Of a stretch of 24,692 nucleotides of DNA, positions 1 through 10,432 are shown one piece after another. The notes beneath the pieces were generated by a model. That model saw nothing but the letters and a program-made list of their open reading frames with translations. It searched no databases and was not told where the DNA came from. The translations under genes were made by a program, and so were the position numbers. The stretch's first letter is position 1; each line of letters starts with the position of its first letter. Source of the stretch: Bigelowiella natans CCMP2755 (Eukaryota; Cercozoa; Chlorarachniophyceae); the NCBI GenBank assembly GCA_000320545.1, contig ADNK01003423.1, forward strand, positions 12,501 through 37,192. The letters are read 5' to 3'.

Positions 1-8
1 AGGACGAC

Positions 9-9
<1 letters not shown>

Positions 10-44
<35 letters not shown>
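10..44. repeat. (TG)n microsatellite
   Basis: About 17 TG units in a row at the window edge. No gene is visible beside it. Confidence 0.95.
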
Positions 45-45
<1 letters not shown>

Positions 46-216
46 ATTTTGCTCAATGATAGCCCAGCCCCCTAATTGAACTTTTGTCGTCATTGGGGTA
101 GCGAAGCGGTTGGATGGGGAGATGGGGAGAGAATGAGTGGGCCTTAAATATTGAATATATTGGCTAGCCCCCTTGGGGAGAGAAATTTAAAAAAGGAGAG
201 AGGAAAGAAGAGAGAA

Positions 217-303
217 GTTGTCATTCGTGACTACTAATTGTGCCACTGCTATCCCCCGCCCCCGTATTGTAGAAGACGATGACGAGGATGAATCAGACCA
301 GGT
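217..303 (+). other. possible orphan coding exon, acidic
   Basis: One plus-strand frame reads Ser-Phe-Val-Thr-Thr, then Pro-Arg-Pro-Arg-Ile-Val, then an acidic stretch EDDDEDESDQ, and ends exactly at CAG|GTACTA, a usable splice donor. Candidate acceptors (GAG|AAG, AAG|TTG) lie just before it. The frame stays open past the donor to a stop near 385. There is no ATG and no partner exon that I can join, so this may be one exon of a gene lying mostly to the left of the window, or chance. Confidence 0.25.
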
Positions 304-1299
304 ACTACTGCTAGTAACAAACACATCGCTAGAACAAGCGAAAGGCTCAGTTGCAACAACCCTGGCCATCGGATTCTCTCCATAGATTTATCATGCACAC
401 AACAAAGAACACGAGCGCAGCAGTGTCTTTTCGTTTTGGAGAGTTTGTTGAAAGCGAGAGCACGAGTGATATGAAAGGCATCAATGAAAAAGTAGGGAAA
501 GTGTATTCTTTCCCAGTTTTCCGACCTCATGAATGATGTGAATCTAGGATGACTTCTGAACTATCATCTGGCACGCATGGAGCTCACAAATGTGGCGCTT
601 ATAGAGGTCATGAATGTGGACATGGACGAGATCTCTCGATAGACATGGAACAACATCTCGCAATACGCCTTGTTCTACCCATAAGCAATAGTAATTTTTG
701 GGCGTTTGGGGATCCTATCCCGTCGAACACGCTACTAGCTGATGATTCATCTAGTCAATTGAGTCATCGTTGTCTAGTTGCACATGCGGTTGAATTTTGT
801 GTCATTCACAATAAGCATGGTTCTGAAATGATTTTCATTATTTGTGACCATGCTGCCCACCACACAAGCTAGCAAGATTGAACTTGTCAATCATGATGAC
901 ACGCGCATGTTGCAATGATCCAACGCATGCGCCAGATGAGTTGATGATTGGATCCAGAGATGAACACACATCGATTCAACGTCCACTTCTTGGAAAGTTG
1001 TGTGCACGAGGACATTGTTTGCAAGTGGAATCAAATTGTGTTTTGCACCACCGGCCCGAGCCGAGCGTGCATGCGCAGCGCTTTTGCATGCCGCCAGCAT
1101 CGCATGACGCTACGCCGCTTTCTAGCTTTGTGCGCCGGACAACTCCAGAACTCTCCAAGGATGCCACAAGATGATCTAGATGTGTCCAACAAGTGCAAAC
1201 TTTCGCTCAGCTCAATCGTTTTTGCTGCCCTGCTGCTGATGTGCATCTGAACACATCACAGGCTCTCTGGCTAGCTAGCTTCAGAGCTGTGATCGACAG
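304..1299. other. stretch with no recognisable gene
   Basis: Several short overlapping reading frames exist on both strands (for example 549-872 plus), but none shows a known motif, splice pattern or consistent protein character. The sequence is richer in GCATGC-like words than the intron-rich DNA further right. It could be decayed transposon sequence belonging to the LINE that begins near 1300, but I see nothing that proves it. Confidence 0.5.
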
Positions 1300-1388
1300 G
1301 TGTGACACTCCACGGTGGCTGGCTGGCTTGTTTGGAGCTGTGGTGCAATGCCAGAAGAATGCTCCACGGTGATGTGAATGTGAATGTG

Positions 1389-1641
1389 AACAAAGCGTTG
1401 ATGCAAAACCACATGAGCAAGAACCACATGGGAGACATGCCAGCATGCACAAACACGTCGCAGCGCCTCAACAAAAATCATTGCGAGGAAGCTAGCTGGA
1501 CAACGAACAATGAACAATGAACAATGAATGAACAATGAACAATGAACAAAGCGTTGATCAAAAACTGCATGCGCCAGAACCACATGGGAGACAGGCATTT
1601 GCACGCAGCAGAGCCTCAACAACACTCGTTGCAAGGACTTG
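1389..1641 (-). repeat. two tandem copies of a ~155-bp unit in the LINE tail
   Basis: Plus-strand 1389-1493 and 1545-1641 align as imperfect copies. Both start AACAAAGCGTTGAT, both contain GAACCACATGGGAGACA, and both end with a related stretch (GCGCCTCAACAAAAATCATTGCGAGG against GAGCCTCAACAACACTCGTTGCAAGG, here compared in parts). Each copy is preceded by its own short simple repeat: GTGAAT units at 1374-1389 and AACAATG units at 1504-1548. Read on the minus strand, each unit ends in a short tandem repeat, as many LINE 3' ends do. Confidence 0.75.
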
Positions 1642-1687
1642 TCAGCACCCTGTTGGTGAAGAGACACAAAAAATCAGCTGCAACCCA

Positions 1688-2392
1688 TCAGAGGCACACT
1701 CCAAGGCTGCGTGAAGGGATGAGAACACCATGGCCACTCATCTGAAATGCCGGAGACGGAACAAGGGATGAAATTGGCATGGATGCCGATTGATGGTGCC
1801 GTTGCAATGTGAATTGATTGGAACTGAAGCTGGCATCTTGGATGCCGAACAGCAGCAAAATTGTCAAGCAGGACAATGGTTCGACGGAAAGCCCTGTCGA
1901 TTTCTTTGTCAGTCGAAGGGACACCAGGTGTGGCCCCCAAAGCAAGGCAGAACTTGTCATGAGAAGACATGGCTGAGAAAGCACGCAACGTGCGACAACA
2001 TCATCATTGGCATCAGGTTGATGACGAGACACCAGGTGACGAATCCTGGTCCAAAAACGGTCTCTGATGTCGCACGTTCCTTGACAGGAGAACAAAAGGT
2101 GTTTCAGGGACACGTCTTCGTGAGGTTCGCACAAGGAGCACCAGCCCTCATGCTGCTCCAGTGCGAAGAATCTGGCAGTGTTGTGACGCCACCACAAGGC
2201 TCCACAACGAGCTTGGAATTTGAGGGACACACCACGGGCATCGTGCCATTCATCGAGGCACTTGGAGCAATGAAGATGGGCCTGTTTGCCCACTTCCCCA
2301 TGGCTCCAAGATTGCGACTTGGAAATCGGCTCCCATGAGCGAACCAAAAGACACCGAAGAGATTGCATTCTGCTCACCTGGGCACGCACCAA
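1688..2392 (-). pseudogene. LINE ORF2 C-terminal region with zinc knuckle
   Basis: A second minus-strand frame continues the LINE protein after a frameshift around 2390-2450. It carries a C-x2-C-x9-H-x4-C knuckle (CSLCEPHEDVSLKHLLFSC), a form commonly found at the C-terminus of LINE ORF2 proteins, preceded by a Trp- and His-rich stretch with another C-x2-C (HLHCSKC). No RNase H motif was recognised. The shift between frames marks this copy as dead. Confidence 0.7.
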
Positions 2393-2443
2393 ACGAGCAT
2401 CGCGAGAGGCAATTGAAGAGGCTTGAGAGTTCCATGCCGCAGC

Positions 2444-3355
2444 TCATTCCGTCATGGAATTGGAAGCCAGGAGGCTGGGAGGAGCACTTTGGAGAACCGA
2501 AAGGATCAGACGCTTGATGGAGCGAGCAGGAAGCAAGTCAAGTTGGAAGCAAGAACCCCACAAGGAACTGCAAAGACGCTCTGTGAAAGATGCACTCTTC
2601 AGGAAGAACCGCATTGTCAGAGTTTGGAGCCTTGAGGCCATTGATGGAAGACCCAATTCCAGTCGAATGGCCACAGCTGGAATGCGCACAGGCGCACGCA
2701 ATGCCCAGCGCATGGCTTCACTTTGAACCCCTTCAAGGAGGCGGAGCGAATGGGCCGGCAATGAAGGACTCCACACAGCTGCCGCACGCTCCACGAGCGG
2801 CCGCACCGTGGCCTTGTGAACGGTGATGAAAGCTCTGGGAGAGAGTTTTTCTCCGGCAGTTGAGCACATTCTTTTCATCGTGAAGAGGGCTCGACGGGCT
2901 TTGCGGGCATTGGAAGCAGCCTGTTCTTTCCAATCCAGAGAAGAATTGAAGATGACTCCCAAGCACGTGTGAGAGTCGGTCCTTTTTGGCCAGTGACCAT
3001 TGCAGCAGAACCTCAGCAATGACGTTCGACTGCGGTGAGGTGGTTGTGCACCGACGCACATCCACATCGTTTTTGGAGAAGGATTTGGTTTCAAACGCCA
3101 TTTTCTGAGGCAAGCATCCACCACCTGCAAAAGAATGCGGGTCTCAGCCGCCGAAGAGGCGAGTGGCACCATGTCATCAGCAAACAACAGAATGGCAACT
3201 CTCCCGAATGAAGTGGGCACCCCCAGATCCCGCCGACGTGACTCTGGGACCAAATCTTCCACAAACACACTGAAACACAAAGGCGATTCCACTGCCCCTT
3301 GAGGCAGTCCAACAAAGCGTTGATCAAACAGCTGGCTGCTGCTGCCAATGCCCGT
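2444..3355 (-). pseudogene. LINE reverse transcriptase fragment
   Basis: The frame contains, in order, GLPQGAVESPLCFSVFVEDL near 3325-3265 (the G-x-x-Q-G...S-P-L motif), the catalytic box FADDM (the Y/F-x-D-D signature, both aspartates kept), a thumb-like segment with LGVIF, and the post-polymerase region with VWSPSLPAHSLRLLEGVQSEA, here cited only for its W-S-P and L-E-x-V-Q pattern typical of LINE ORF2 proteins. It stops at 2444 in the middle of this region. Endonuclease and fingers are absent. The catalytic pair is intact, but the fragment cannot encode a working enzyme. The clade cannot be assigned from this piece. Confidence 0.85.
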
Positions 3356-3356
3356 G

Positions 3357-3872
3357 CAACTTCATGATGCTGGCATTAGACGCTGTGAGTTTGTTCAATA
3401 ACAGGAGATCCTATGCCTGCGACAATGGTATTTCATTGTCGCAGTATCATAATAACAACAATAGTAGTGTGGTACTAACAGAGATCATGGGATCAAGAAA
3501 ATGTGTAAGGAGAGGAGGAGGAGGAGGAGGAGGAGGAGGAGGTGTAGAGATCTAGAGGATAACGAGGATGCCCGTGCGGTTCTATCACCATAAATCAGTG
3601 CGCGTGGTTATAGCCGCCTACTGAATGTAAGGAGCAAGGACTGGAAGGAGGACCTCGACAGACAGACAATAAGAATTGTAAGAAAATTTCAGACCAGATC
3701 AGAAGCACCGCCATTCGTGCTACTCGTACCAGTGACGACGACGATGACGACGACTGGTTGTATCAAGGGACTGCATGCTGTTGTCACCTACCTATACCTC
3801 TCATGTCATAGTATCATCGTGCGGAGAGGCTTTTACCATGCGGCCAAAATAAGTAGAAGACTAAATAATGGC
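3357..3872. other. spacer between LINE and membrane-protein gene
   Basis: No gene recognised. It holds a GGA run at 3513-3541 and short GAC/ACG-rich stretches. The 5' UTR and promoter of the plus-strand gene starting at 3873 must lie here. An open frame in phase with that gene runs back to 3717 and includes further possible ATG codons, so the true start could be earlier. Confidence 0.5.
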
Positions 3873-4404
3873 ATGGGGTTGAGGAGGAAGATCAGGATAA
3901 TAGAACGGAGTCTTGCAATACTGATGACACTCATATTGCTCAACATTATTTTTGTTCTTGGAGGGGAAAAGCAATCCTTCCATCCTTCAATTCATGATAG
4001 CCGTGGGAAAAGCAGCCAAAAAGAAATCGCCTCAGATCATGCTTTTTGCGACGGGAGTCGTGATGTATGTGTGTTTGTAGGCCTGTGTTTTGTGTTATTC
4101 TTTGAAATTTCAAGTGAAAAATATTGAATGCCCATATCCCTGCTGCTGTCTGCTGATACTGCTACTATAACATCATTCACAATGCAGCTACCACCAAATT
4201 TTTGCTACCACTCTGTCTTCTTAGTGATATTATTCAATTGCCGCACCGTCGTTGCTGCTGCAGATGCTGCTGCTGCTGTACTATGAATGAATCATCATCG
4301 TTACTCCTCTCTTACTAACTTGATCTCATCGTTATCATCGTTGTTATCACGTTATGATCTCCTTCCTCGTCATCAATGCATATAATATATACACACACAC
4401 ACAC

Positions 4405-4446
<42 letters not shown>

Positions 4447-6373
4447 TCAGGTTGTGGTGGGTACTCGTTTTTGGGCTCAATCACCAAGAGACTTGGAGAG
4501 ATTGGACAATTTCATCAAAAATACTGAAAACGCAGTGGGAAGCCGATTATGTTCATTATTGATTACCATTAATGCGGACGAAGATAACGAGGATGCTGCA
4601 ACACTGCGTCACTTGCAGGATGTGAGTGCAATATCTAACCCTCTAGTTCAAGCATGGGAAATCAGGTGCTGAATGAATGGATGGCATACGAGTTGTGGTG
4701 ATGATGATGATGATGCCATTTTCTAAAGTGATGTAATCAACTTTGGAGTTATTGGGGACGGTCAAACAATATTATTAATATTAGAGACAATAAGAAAATA
4801 TTGAATATACTAAAACAAATACAATCATGTAGCACAGTAGATTTAACTCTAAAGATGACAATATAAATATAGGCCTTGGAGCATTACCACGCCTTTAAAC
4901 TCCATTCTTCACCACGCAAAAAAGTTAGGGTCAACGTTCGTTCTTTTTTTGTCCGTTGAGATTGAGCTGGATGCCGTACATTTTGCGGCTGTCATGAATG
5001 AGTTCTCCAATGTGAGTAGCAGAAGTAACAGCACCAGCAGCCGTAGAAGCATAACAACATCAGTAGCAGTACCAACAACAGCAACAACCATGGTTGCCGG
5101 TGTCGCATTGAGAGGACACAGAAACATGGAAAGACAACTCAGAGCATCATCATCATCATCATCATCATCATCACCGAGAAGAAGAAGAAAACCAACTTAC
5201 AACAAAGAAAAGAACAAAAATCCCAAAATTCCTACAAAGATCTGCGGCCACTGGGGCAACATAAAAACCACAACGACGACCGGTGAGAGAGGCCGCATGA
5301 GCAGTACTAGCATTCGATCAGAGATCGATGGGGACACCGTTCCATGGAATACATTTGCTGTGTGGCGTGTGAACATGCTGGCAACCTTAGGATTTCTCGA
5401 AGATGCAAATCTTCAGGTACGTTGTAGGTGAATGTATAGTAAGCATCTATGATGGTAGACTATGTACCTGCTGCTATACACAATAATACAGCAACAACGT
5501 TTCTTTTTTCCTTTACGACTCACAACTGAAGGAGTACTGCGACGACGATGACTACTACCAATACTACCACTACTACTACTACTACTACTATATTTCATTA
5601 TCGTTGCTTTGAGAAACAGAATAGAACAGCGCACGATGGAACATCATAATTCTTTCTTCTCCTTAGTATTATTATTCTCTAATGCCGTCCTTCTTCCTCC
5701 TTCCCCTCCTCCTACTACAACTACTCCCAATACCTATAAATAGGATCCTCCTGGAATGGAAGAGCCTGTTCCAATAGCTATTTTGCAAGAAAGATATGGA
5801 CAAAATCAGGCACAGGTAACGTTGATGTTGCTGCTCATGATAATGGATGGTGATTATTATTATTATTATTTTTATGGCCCTTAGAATTTGTCAACGTTTA
5901 TAATTATTGGGCATTTAGGAGATAATCGTTGCAAATACTAAGTTGATCCTCCTTGCCTTCTACTATATTCCCCGACTTACTCATTTAAAGGCGAAGCTTA
6001 TACATTTTTCTGAGGAATACAAACCGATGTGGAAAGTAAGGTTTGAATCAGATGAACGGCGGCTAAAGCAGGGTCGGTCGCTACTACTATCATTGTTAAA
6101 ATAATCACTAGCAGCTTCATTGATTATTGCTACTGCTACTGTGATTTTCTTGACCTAATATTTATCGTAGCAGTCACAAATCTGACCAACACTACTCTTT
6201 CCAACTATGTATCATCGCTGTCTTCTTTAATATCGTCGGCATGATGATATCATATCACTAGTGGAGATAATCATGAGTCATTTGTTGTCTCTACTCAGCC
6301 CGAAAGATGGCTAGTAAGAAGCTCCGGACGCAAAACCAGCTCCGGGAAGCTGGAAACAAGCAAGGCACGATAA
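3873..6373 (+). CDS. putative type II membrane glycosyltransferase-like protein, six exons
   Basis: Proposed exons: 3873-4064, 4451-4621, 4961-5416, 5744-5815, 5991-6035, 6299-6373 (stop TAA). All five introns are GT-AG and all are phase 0; the protein is 336 residues. Residues 1-12 are basic and 13-30 form one hydrophobic segment, the shape of a signal anchor for a Golgi or ER lumenal enzyme. The lumenal part contains VVVGTRFW (65-72), MVAGVALRGH, PWNTFAVW (about 249-256) and GMEEPVPIAILQ (from about 277). This pattern recalls a poorly characterised family of glycosyltransferase-like proteins of algae and protists; that match is from memory and untested, and no DXD motif was seen that I would call catalytic. 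Exon 3 carries an in-frame Ser/Arg/Thr-rich insert fed by an ATC repeat. The start at 3873 was chosen because it puts the anchor at the N-terminus; earlier in-frame ATGs exist. Confidence 0.7.
4408..4442. repeat. (TA)n microsatellite at a splice acceptor
   Basis: About 17 TA units in intron 1 of the membrane-protein gene, ending in TTAATCAG directly before exon 2 at 4451. The acceptor therefore has a TA tract instead of a normal polypyrimidine tract. Confidence 0.9.
5144..5173 (+). repeat. (ATC)n coding microsatellite, poly-Ser
   Basis: About ten CAT/ATC triplets inside exon 3 of the membrane-protein gene, read as a Ser run followed by Pro-Arg-Arg-Arg-Arg. The frame is preserved. Confidence 0.85.
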
Positions 6374-7187
6374 TCCACAAATTTGCTGAATGCATCGATT
6401 GACGTGTTCGTAGTGTCTAGCCATACATAACAATATCATTCTGTGCCGTATTGTATTACCTTCAAATTGCATTAACTTGAATTAAGCGCGAGTCGGCAGC
6501 ATGCTGATGCTATAAATTGATTGCAGCAAATGTGCTGCGTCTGCCGTCTAAATGTGTCGTGTCGTACAAATAGAATTTCGTTGTATCGTTTGTCATCAAT
6601 GCAAATGCAACATCAAACATCTTTGAATCATGCTCTGTGCGATGATGGCTGTGACATCAGTTTCCTATAGAAAGCCATCTCATGGAAGCCATGCATTGCA
6701 CGTAATGGTTAGAATCTATTTGTATCGTGCATTGTTTGACGCAGCGCATTTCTGTTTAGATGTCATACTACATGCTACTACCAGCAAACTAGCTAGTTAT
6801 ATGTCGCAGCACCATGGCCTGAGAATTGGCCATTATATGTTAACATTGAAGCAATTAAAATGCGTAGTAGGGCGCCCATAGCAATGGTAGAAGATACATG
6901 TCTAATCGCACATGATGTAATCTGCTAGTAATTAGCGGCAACAGTGCTATACTAACATGTTGTATCAGTTGTAATAAGGCAGACGACATGACCGACGTAT
7001 AGATCTCAGTTAGGAGCTTGCCCACTTTGCATGCTACATCCTGGATTAACTTATCTGGCGTCACCCGTCCAGCAATTTGCAGTCCATGCTTATTACATGC
7101 ACCGCACGACCACGACTACGTTCGGATGACCATGTTCAAAAAATATAATCATTATTTCATTACATCCGTCATACATGCTATGCATCA

Positions 7188-7232
<45 letters not shown>

Positions 7233-7494
7233 CGCTTGCCGCACACGCTTGTCATACCTCTAGCCTGCTGCCTGATGCATTTTGAGTTACATTGTCAACA
7301 AGGCATATGTTACAGCGAAGGATAGAAGGCTGCTGAGGCGCATTACAATAAACATTATGTGAACAACCGCAACATGCATCTGATTGTTTTCAATTACTGC
7401 ATGTTAAATGGAGAGATCCTGATGGTATCCTGCTCGTAGCACAGCACAATGTGCAGAGAACTAAGCAAAAGAAAACGTAATGCTTCTGCATTGC
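6374..7494. other. convergent intergenic spacer, no gene seen
   Basis: Lies between the 3' ends of the plus-strand membrane-protein gene and the minus-strand PPR gene. Short open frames (6630-6881 plus, 6855-7064 minus) have no motifs or splice context. It contains a (TA)n tract at 7191-7226. Terminators and polyadenylation sites for both genes should be here, but no clear AATAAA-type signal was assigned. Confidence 0.55.
7191..7226. repeat. (TA)n microsatellite
   Basis: About 18 TA units in the spacer between the two convergent genes. Confidence 0.95.
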
Positions 7495-7836
7495 TTACTT
7501 CTGTAAGATTCTCAATGTTTGCTTGGAAATCTCCAGCTCTTGTTCAATGTCAACGGTTGTGTTTCTCATCTCCTTGTTTTTAAGGTTGCCAATGTAAGCT
7601 TCTACTTCATTCGTTGTAGATGTTAAGATTGCATCCGATTTCGCAAACAGGGAATCCTTTCTCTTCGTCATCTCCAGGTCCCATTTGAGAAACTTATCGT
7701 TTCTTCCAGCATTTTTCCATGCATTAGCAACTATTCGATAACTTTCCTAACACCAGCCAAGGTTTTTAGTGAGGGGATCATGATTTTGCAACATATCCCC
7801 ATGCCATTGCATCGTGTATGTATATAGTGTATTGAA

Positions 7837-7914
<78 letters not shown>

Positions 7915-9176
7915 CACATATACACATATATTATATTAAAACATTAAGCCGTTGTTCTGACCTCGTTTGGAGTGCAGTTGTGCTTCTGCATGAGAGAGAA
8001 GAGTTGTTCCGCCCGCTCACCGCTTTCCCCCTCCTCTTCACCTTCCAAATCGACGCAGCTATATATTGCTTTATTGTAAAAGTTAACGTCTAACATTATG
8101 CCTCTTTTGTGAGCTTCATTTAGCCAGTGCTCCGCCCTCCAAGTGTCATTCTCTTTGGCAGCAATCGTAACCAAGATTTGAAAGCTGGCACGATTCGGTG
8201 TGAGGCCCTGTCTAAGGAGGCGCCTTAGCCAAGCTTCAGCACAAGATTGGTTCCAACCTTTACCACCAGCACCGTGGGGAGCATACACGCATGCTAGCAT
8301 AACACAGTTGAAATCTGATACGTTAGGTTTGATTCCTCGTTTTTCCATTTCCATTAACATTTCTCCAGCGCTTTGCACATCTCCACTTACTGCGAATCCT
8401 GACAGTAACCCCTCCAATATTTCATATGATATCCACGAGGAAGAGGAGGAGGAGTAGGAGGAAGAGGAGGGGCCTTTTTCTTTTTCTTCTTCCCGGCTTA
8501 TGATAAGCTTTCTTTGCAAAAGCCTTTTTGCTTCATATGGCATGTTTGCCCTCACGTAAGATAAACAGACCTTCCCCAAGAGCTCATTTTCTGGAATAGC
8601 GATGATACTACGCCTATCATCATCACCATCATCATCGTCGATAACAGCAGCTGTAGCAGCAGCATACTGAAGCCACACTTCTGCACGGCGAGGTATAATT
8701 GCTTCGGCCCATGCGCTGCATACTAAGCAGGCAGCATCAAGCATATCAATGCTCTCAAAGCGAAGCGATGATGCTTTGCTTTTGCTGGTAGGCGTGGCCA
8801 CTGTTTTAAATGCTTTCTCATTACTACCCTCCCCCAGATATACCAAGGTCGTTACAAAGTATTCCAACGCCCTTGCGTATTCGTAAGATCCCTTTTCATA
8901 GTCTTCCCTGGGTTGCGTCTCAGCAATCTCCATCCACATTGTAACATTCTCTTCTTGCCCAAGCATCTTGAAGCACCGAATCACAGAGGAATAGCTTATC
9001 ATATCCGGCTTTCTTCCGCACCTTCTGATTTGATTGAACCACCTTAGAGACTCATTAATATCACCTTTTGAAGCTGCAGAGTCTAGCAACAAATTTAAGG
9101 TTTCCAAGTCAATTTGTGATAGATATTCCATAGTAGTTCCCACGTAGTCTCCTCCTCCTCGGAATGCTGTTGCTGT

Positions 9177-9209
<33 letters not shown>

Positions 9210-9397
9210 GCTATTATTATTATCTCCCTTTGATAACGGACTGCTACTTGTTCTCGGATGAGAAAGCCAACGCCACGCACGTTCTGGCTTGCCCGCAAGT
9301 GCACAGACTCGAAGCAGTGTGCGTAACGTTTTCAGATCGACACGGAGCCCATTGAATATTATAGCCTCAACCGTGCTTTCCGCCTAATGTAATATGG

Positions 9398-9434
<37 letters not shown>

Positions 9435-10432
9435 GTAAAATAATAAAGATGTGCGCACTCACTTCTTTGCGCCTGCACGATAGAGAGAATGAAAAGAAGA
9501 AAATATATTTAAGAGAGATAGAGAAAGGGAGGAAGAGAAAGAGAACGGGGGGTGGGGGGGGGAAAGAAGAATGCTAAAATTTGGTAGATATATAACGCAC
9601 CTCTATAGCGTCTCGAGCTGCTAGGCATGCTTCAAGGACAGAATGGTGTAACAGTTTCATTGTTTTAATGGGAAGCGTCTGGTTTAGTTGGCGGCATTTC
9701 CACATTGTGTACCGAGCTATTCGTTTTATATCGGCAAGCTTCGTTGCTGTTGGTGTAACGGGGTCGTCATTCATTCTTTTTGCTACTCAAGTGCCCAAAA
9801 AAATCAATACAAGAAGATAAACAAGATGTGAGAGATGCTACTATTGCTTCTTTCATTATTACTGGAAATTTTTAGGAGTTTGATCCTTCTCTCTTCCTTC
9901 CCCTCTCTACCCGCTACTCTTTTCATCCTCTATAAACACAATATGCATGTTTACGCACACAGTACTACTATTACATTCTAGATTCCTTCCGTCATCGATG
10001 ACTAAGTGTTTGTGAAGCAATTCAAAATCTTTATATCCTTCATTGCGACACCTATCGTTATAATGAGCACGAGGATATTAACATAATGAAATCTTAGCAG
10101 GAATCTTGATGATTGGCGTCGAGCAGTATAATAAACGTTTTGAAAGTAGGGAAGTACCTAGCGATCTTTGAGGGGGGCTCTCCTCCTAAGATGCTCTTAA
10201 TCTTAGTTGGTGAGCTATAGACGGAAGAGTTCCAATAGAGGTGTAGGAAGATAAGCAGGAGGAGGAGGAGGAGGAGGAAGACGCTGTTGCTCAAAGTAGG
10301 ACGTCGCTGCCGGATAAACCGCACACCAACAACCCTTTGTTCTTGTTGCCGATGATTATGCCAACAAATGATATGATTATTGCAAACCGGACAACAACTC
10401 CTTTTGCTTGAGGAGGAGGCCAATACATTCAT
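7495..10432 (-). CDS. pentatricopeptide repeat (PPR) protein, five exons
   Basis: Proposed exons in coding order: 10432-10158, 10051-9975, 9782-9601, 9383-7962, 7746-7495 (stop TAA). Phases across the four introns are 2, 1, 0, 0 and all match; the product is 735 residues. Exon 4 carries PPR-like helical pairs, for example TLNLLLDSAASKGDINESL then GRKPDMISYSSVIRCF, EKRGIKPNVSDFNCVMLAC, and LTPNRASFQILVTIAAKEN. The last repeat is split by intron 4 between CTPNE and ESYRIVANAWKNAG, which strongly supports that splice. The C-terminal ~65 residues after it are Lys/Glu-rich and probably helical. The N-terminus is rich in Ser and Arg with a Leu run and could be an organelle transit peptide. PPR proteins generally bind organelle RNA for editing, splicing or stability; the target here is unknown. 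Asn and Ser runs come from in-frame triplet repeats. Exon 1 and the start are the least certain; the final AAGTAAGC could also be read as a donor. Confidence 0.78.
7837..7911. repeat. compound (CT)n(CA)n(TA)n microsatellite
   Basis: Three dinucleotide blocks in a row: CT at 7837-7850, CA at 7851-7872, TA at 7873-7911. It lies in intron 4 of the PPR gene, close to the donor side. Confidence 0.95.
9402..9432. repeat. (TA)n microsatellite in PPR intron 3
   Basis: About 15 TA units between the third and fourth exons. Further right in the same intron, 9547-9563 is G-rich on the plus strand, so C-rich on the coding strand. Confidence 0.9.

Larger units (their letters stand above)
1300..3356 (-). 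mobile_element. 5'-truncated, degenerate LINE (non-LTR retrotransposon)
   Basis: Minus-strand reading gives part of a LINE reverse transcriptase, then a C-terminal zinc knuckle in another frame, then a tandemly repeated tail. The reverse transcriptase begins abruptly near 3356, just before the G-L-P-Q-G motif, so the endonuclease and the early reverse-transcriptase motifs are missing. This is the usual 5' truncation of LINE insertions. At least one frameshift separates the two protein parts. The 3' limit is uncertain. It is set at 1300 because two imperfect repeat units with short simple-repeat ends lie at 1389-1641, where a LINE tail would be expected. The element ends about 500 bases upstream of the membrane-protein gene at 3873, in opposite orientation. 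Confidence 0.8.

Noticed and set aside
549-1250. Overlapping plus-strand frames of about 100 residues
   Set aside because: They overlap each other and minus-strand frames, have odd composition and no motifs, and lack splice context.
5012-5090. An intron after AAT|GTGAGT inside exon 3 of the membrane-protein gene
   Set aside because: No acceptor in the right phase exists before the conserved MVAGVALRGH segment, and the frame is open throughout, so a continuous exon is simpler.
7191-7226. TA and CA/GA arrays as a CRISPR or satellite array
   Set aside because: They are plain dinucleotide microsatellites with no spacers or long repeat unit.
6380-7490. tRNA or other structured RNA in the gene-free spacer
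   Set aside because: Short inverted words such as GCAGCATGCTG occur, but no cloverleaf or conserved RNA boxes could be traced by eye.
10097-10428. Minus-strand frames resembling an SRP-receptor beta start (a hydrophobic segment, then KGLLVCGLSGS) and a later YFPTFKTFIILLDAN
   Set aside because: The P-loop lacks the GKT residues, an in-frame TGA follows, and joining the two parts needs a weak GTCCTA donor. The other frame is open without any intron, ends at a strong donor (CTAG|GTACTT) and links in phase to the PPR exons.
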